The position numbers were made by a program, and so were the translations under genes. The notes below the pieces were generated by a model. It had not been told where the DNA came from. It saw only the letters and a list, made by a program, of their open reading frames with translations, and searched no databases. Below, in pieces: positions 15,762-17,930 of a stretch of 17,930 bases of DNA (its first letter is position 1; every line of letters begins with the position of its first letter). Origin of the DNA: SG8-4 sp964598225 (lineage in GTDB: Bacteria > Planctomycetota > Phycisphaerae > Sedimentisphaerales > Anaerobacaceae); contig CAZRBG010000089.1 in NCBI GenBank assembly GCA_964598225.1, positions 1 to 17,930 on the forward strand, given 5' to 3'.

Positions 15762-17186
15762 ATGAATCGAAGGGAATATCTGAAGATGACGGGTCTCGGG
15801 CTTGCGGCGATGGCCGTGCCGGGATTAAAAAATGTCTGCGGGCAATCCGCCGGCAAGCGTCCGCCCAACATTGTTCTGATCGTATCCGACGACCAGGGTT
15901 ACAACGACTTAGGTTGCTACGGCGGTGAGGAGATCAAGACGCCCAATCTGGACCGTCTGGCCGGAGACGGGGTCCGGCTGACGAGCTTCTACGTTACCTG
16001 GCCCGCCTGCACGCCTTCGCGCGGCAGCCTGCTGACCGGGCGCTATCCGCAGCGTAACGGCACGTACGATATGTTCCGCAACGACAAGGTCGATTACGAC
16101 TACCGCTACGGCCCGGAGGAATACGCCGTGTCGTGGGAGATGGTCGGCGGCATGGATGTGCGCGAGGTGCTCATCCCGCGAGTTCTGAAAAAAGCCGGCT
16201 ACGCCAGCGGCATCTTCGGCAAATGGGACCTGGGACAGTTGCACCGCTTTTTGCCTCTCCAGAGGGGCTTCGACGAGTTTTACGGCTTCACCAATACCGG
16301 GATCGACTACTGGACGCACGAGCGTTACGGCGTGCCGTCGATGTATCGCAACAACGAGCAAACGACAGAGGACAAAGGCACTTATGCAACCGAGCTGTTC
16401 AAGCGCGAGGCCCTGCAATTCATCAACAAGCACAAGGATCGCCCCTTCTTCTGCTACATCCCGTTCAACGCACCGCACGGAGCCTCGAATCTCGAACGTC
16501 CGCGCCCCGGCGTGCAGGCGCCGCTGGACTACGTCCGAATGCATTACGGCGAGTATGATCCCGAAGATAGGCGCCGGGCCAGGCGAATGCGATACATGGG
16601 GGCCGTAACGTATATGGACGAGGCGATAGGGCAGGTCATGGACTTGCTCACCGAGCACGGCCTTGAGGACAACACGGTAGTCATATTCTTCTCCGACAAC
16701 GGCGGCAGCGGCATCGCTGACAATACGCCCCTCAGAGGCGGCAAAGGCCGGATGTTCGAGGGCGGGCTCCGCGTGCCCTGCATCGTCCGATGGCCCGGCG
16801 TCATTCCTGGGGGAACAGTCTGCGATCAATTCCTAAGTTCCATGGAGATATTCCCGATGCTCTGCAATGCTGCCGGGACTAAACTGCCTCGCGGCGTCGT
16901 CCTTGACGGCTTCGATATGAAAGGTGTGCTGAAAGGCGAGCAGGAATCCCGCCGCAACGAAATGTTCTGGCAGCGCCGAGCCGACAAAGCCGCCAGAGTC
17001 GGCAATATCAAATGGGTAGAATCGTCCCGAGGCTCAGGATTGTTCGACTTGTCAAAAGACATCAGCGAGCAGAACGACCTCTCGAAAGAAAAGCCCGAAC
17101 TGCTACAAAAGATGAAGTCACGTTTCCAGGCATGGAAAAAACAAATGGCCCAAGCCGACTCTCGCAGACCGTTCAAGAATTTCTGA
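15762..17186 (+). CDS. Tat-exported S1 family sulfatase with a GKWDLG active-site variant
   Basis: 474 residues from the ATG at 15762. This start gives a twin-arginine signal directly (NRREYLKMTGLGLAAMAVPG). AGGAG at 15746-15750 lies 11 bases upstream, a rather long spacing; a GTG at 15741 is possible but less likely. Motifs in order are D43-D44 (IVSDDQGY), the formylglycine core CTPSR (C83, R87), GKWDLG (K154, D156), NAPHG (H239), FFSDNGG (D312, N313) and LRGGKG (K328). In most S1 sulfatases the GKWHLG histidine contacts the sulfate; here codon GAC makes it aspartate. A nearby histidine (H161) might compensate. The rest of the active site is intact, so it is probably an active or altered-specificity enzyme. 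It closes the plus-strand run and likely removes sulfate from the same polysaccharide. Confidence 0.94.
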   Translation: MNRREYLKMTGLGLAAMAVPGLKNVCGQSAGKRPPNIVLIVSDDQGYNDLGCYGGEEIKTPNLDRLAGDGVRLTSFYVTWPACTPSRGSLLTGRYPQRNGTYDMFRNDKVDYDYRYGPEEYAVSWEMVGGMDVREVLIPRVLKKAGYASGIFGKWDLGQLHRFLPLQRGFDEFYGFTNTGIDYWTHERYGVPSMYRNNEQTTEDKGTYATELFKREALQFINKHKDRPFFCYIPFNAPHGASNLERPRPGVQAPLDYVRMHYGEYDPEDRRRARRMRYMGAVTYMDEAIGQVMDLLTEHGLEDNTVVIFFSDNGGSGIADNTPLRGGKGRMFEGGLRVPCIVRWPGVIPGGTVCDQFLSSMEIFPMLCNAAGTKLPRGVVLDGFDMKGVLKGEQESRRNEMFWQRRADKAARVGNIKWVESSRGSGLFDLSKDISEQNDLSKEKPELLQKMKSRFQAWKKQMAQADSRRPFKNF

Positions 17187-17237
17187 AAGAAATAGATGTC
17201 CACAGATAACCATGTTAAACAATGCAATTCATTGTCA

Positions 17238-17819
17238 TTAGTATGATTCTAATTCAGAAGGCCACATGATATCAACAAAGCCAGATAGCCTATAGAATTC
17301 TTCTAATGGATGGCTTCTACATATATCCTTAGTAATACGTTTATTCTTACTGGCGCAATAATGGCAGAGGGAAAGGCTGAGCTTTACTGTTTGATATTTC
17401 TGAGATGTATTGACTGAAAAACCACCAACTCCAAGAAGAGGAATCGTTACTATACTAGCAGCAGCCCCTGATAGAAGAACAGGCCAATTCACTTTAGGGT
17501 CTCCCTCCTTCTGGCACATAAGGAAATCATGAGATTCAGATGGACTAAATTCACCACAAATATGACACATTTTGCTGCGAGCAGATAAACGATTGAGTTC
17601 AATATCAATTGCATCTGATGGTTTAAAACTGTCACTTAAATTGAGACGATCGATTAGCATGCTTCTTGCAAGAGCTATAGCGTCAGGACGAAGTCCTTCA
17701 CCAGCGAGCAGGAAAGTGAGCTCAACATTGCTCATCTGTTCGTATTGATTCTTTAGTTCATGCTGAGAATCAATTGAATACAACCTCTTAATCCATGATG
17801 TAATTTTCTTTAAAGACAT
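17238..17819 (-). CDS. Hypothetical protein with two cysteine clusters and a hydrophobic segment
   Basis: 193 residues, not recognised. CHIC...C (near 85-103) and CHYC...C (near 152-167) are two CxxC-plus-Cys clusters that together could form a zinc-ribbon-like site. They flank a hydrophobic stretch (PVLLSGAAASIVTIPLLGVGGF, split here only as a description of about residues 113-134) that could be a membrane segment. The N-terminal third is helical and charged. GC content is much lower than in the neighbours: 21 of 60 bases at 17281-17340 against 36 of 60 at 16441-16500. No clear ribosome binding site precedes the ATG at 17819. It converges on the sulfatase gene and may mark the edge of a horizontally acquired or poorly conserved segment. 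Low base composition bias alone does not prove it is foreign. Confidence 0.6.
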   Translation of the reverse strand: MSLKKITSWIKRLYSIDSQHELKNQYEQMSNVELTFLLAGEGLRPDAIALARSMLIDRLNLSDSFKPSDAIDIELNRLSARSKMCHICGEFSPSESHDFLMCQKEGDPKVNWPVLLSGAAASIVTIPLLGVGGFSVNTSQKYQTVKLSLSLCHYCASKNKRITKDICRSHPLEEFYRLSGFVDIMWPSELESY

Positions 17820-17930
17820 TACTTAAGATTGTGAGAAACTATTGACGGTCAGTCTGAGGAAAACGGAAAAGAACAAGAGGTATAACCGAAAGTTGTGGAT
17901 GGACAGATGATGAAAGCGGCGTACTCTAAA
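17820..17930. other. Right-edge intergenic sequence
   Basis: Upstream of the hypothetical minus-strand gene. It should hold that gene's promoter, but no convincing -35/-10 pair or ribosome binding site was seen. No part of a neighbouring gene could be identified at the edge. Confidence 0.35.

Noticed and set aside
15909..16829. Minus-strand open frame within the second sulfatase
   Set aside because: Antisense to conserved sulfatase motifs; no supporting features.
17219..17235. Possible terminator after the second sulfatase (ACAATG/CATTGT hairpin)
   Set aside because: The stem is only six base pairs, AT-rich and lacks a following T-run, so it is too weak to call.

Overview
The window looks like a chromosomal segment of a marine or sediment bacterium of the PVC group, most likely a planctomycete of the Phycisphaerae type. 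This is inferred from Tat-exported formylglycine sulfatases, a Tat-exported Gfo/Idh/MocA oxidoreductase, several large secreted glycoside hydrolases, a mixed GC content (about 60% in a hand-counted line of a sulfatase gene) and palindromic intergenic repeats. No SusC/SusD pair is present, which argues against Bacteroidota. No rRNA, tRNA, transposase or CRISPR array was seen.

Layout. (1) A minus-strand pair at 127-3878 holds a Tat-exported Gfo/Idh/MocA oxidoreductase followed by a secreted two-domain enzyme that fuses a GH16 domain to a clan GH-A (GH5-like) barrel. A REP-like double hairpin lies between them. (2) A 341-base divergent region (3879-4219) carries a 28-base tandem repeat. (3) On the plus strand follow a Tat-exported S1 sulfatase and a polytopic membrane protein with a histidine-rich loop. 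(4) A convergent YhaM-like OB-fold/HD exoribonuclease lies on the minus strand; it looks like a housekeeping gene. (5) A plus-strand run at 7644-17186 holds a GH-A glycosidase with a carbohydrate-binding-like insert, a 1078-residue protein resembling GH101/GH129-type retaining alpha-glycosidases, a GH50-type beta-agarase and a second Tat-exported S1 sulfatase. (6) The right end is AT-rich and carries one unrecognised minus-strand gene with two cysteine clusters.

Taken together this reads as a locus for breaking down a sulfated algal galactan (agar, porphyran or carrageenan-like). The sulfatases would remove sulfate esters. The GH16 domain would cut the backbone internally, and the GH50 enzyme and GH-A barrels would process oligosaccharides. 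The GH101/GH129-like protein is a candidate for the alpha-linked (possibly 3,6-anhydro) galactose. The substrate is inferred from the family combination and is not proven. GH117, GH2 and the anhydrogalactose catabolic genes are not in this window.

Most likely new biology: the GH16/GH-A fusion, the insert-bearing GH-A enzyme, the large GH101/GH129-like protein, and a sulfatase whose usual active-site histidine (GKWHLG) is aspartate (GKWDLG). The dispersed palindromic repeats, including one translated inside a glycosidase gene, are a second theme.
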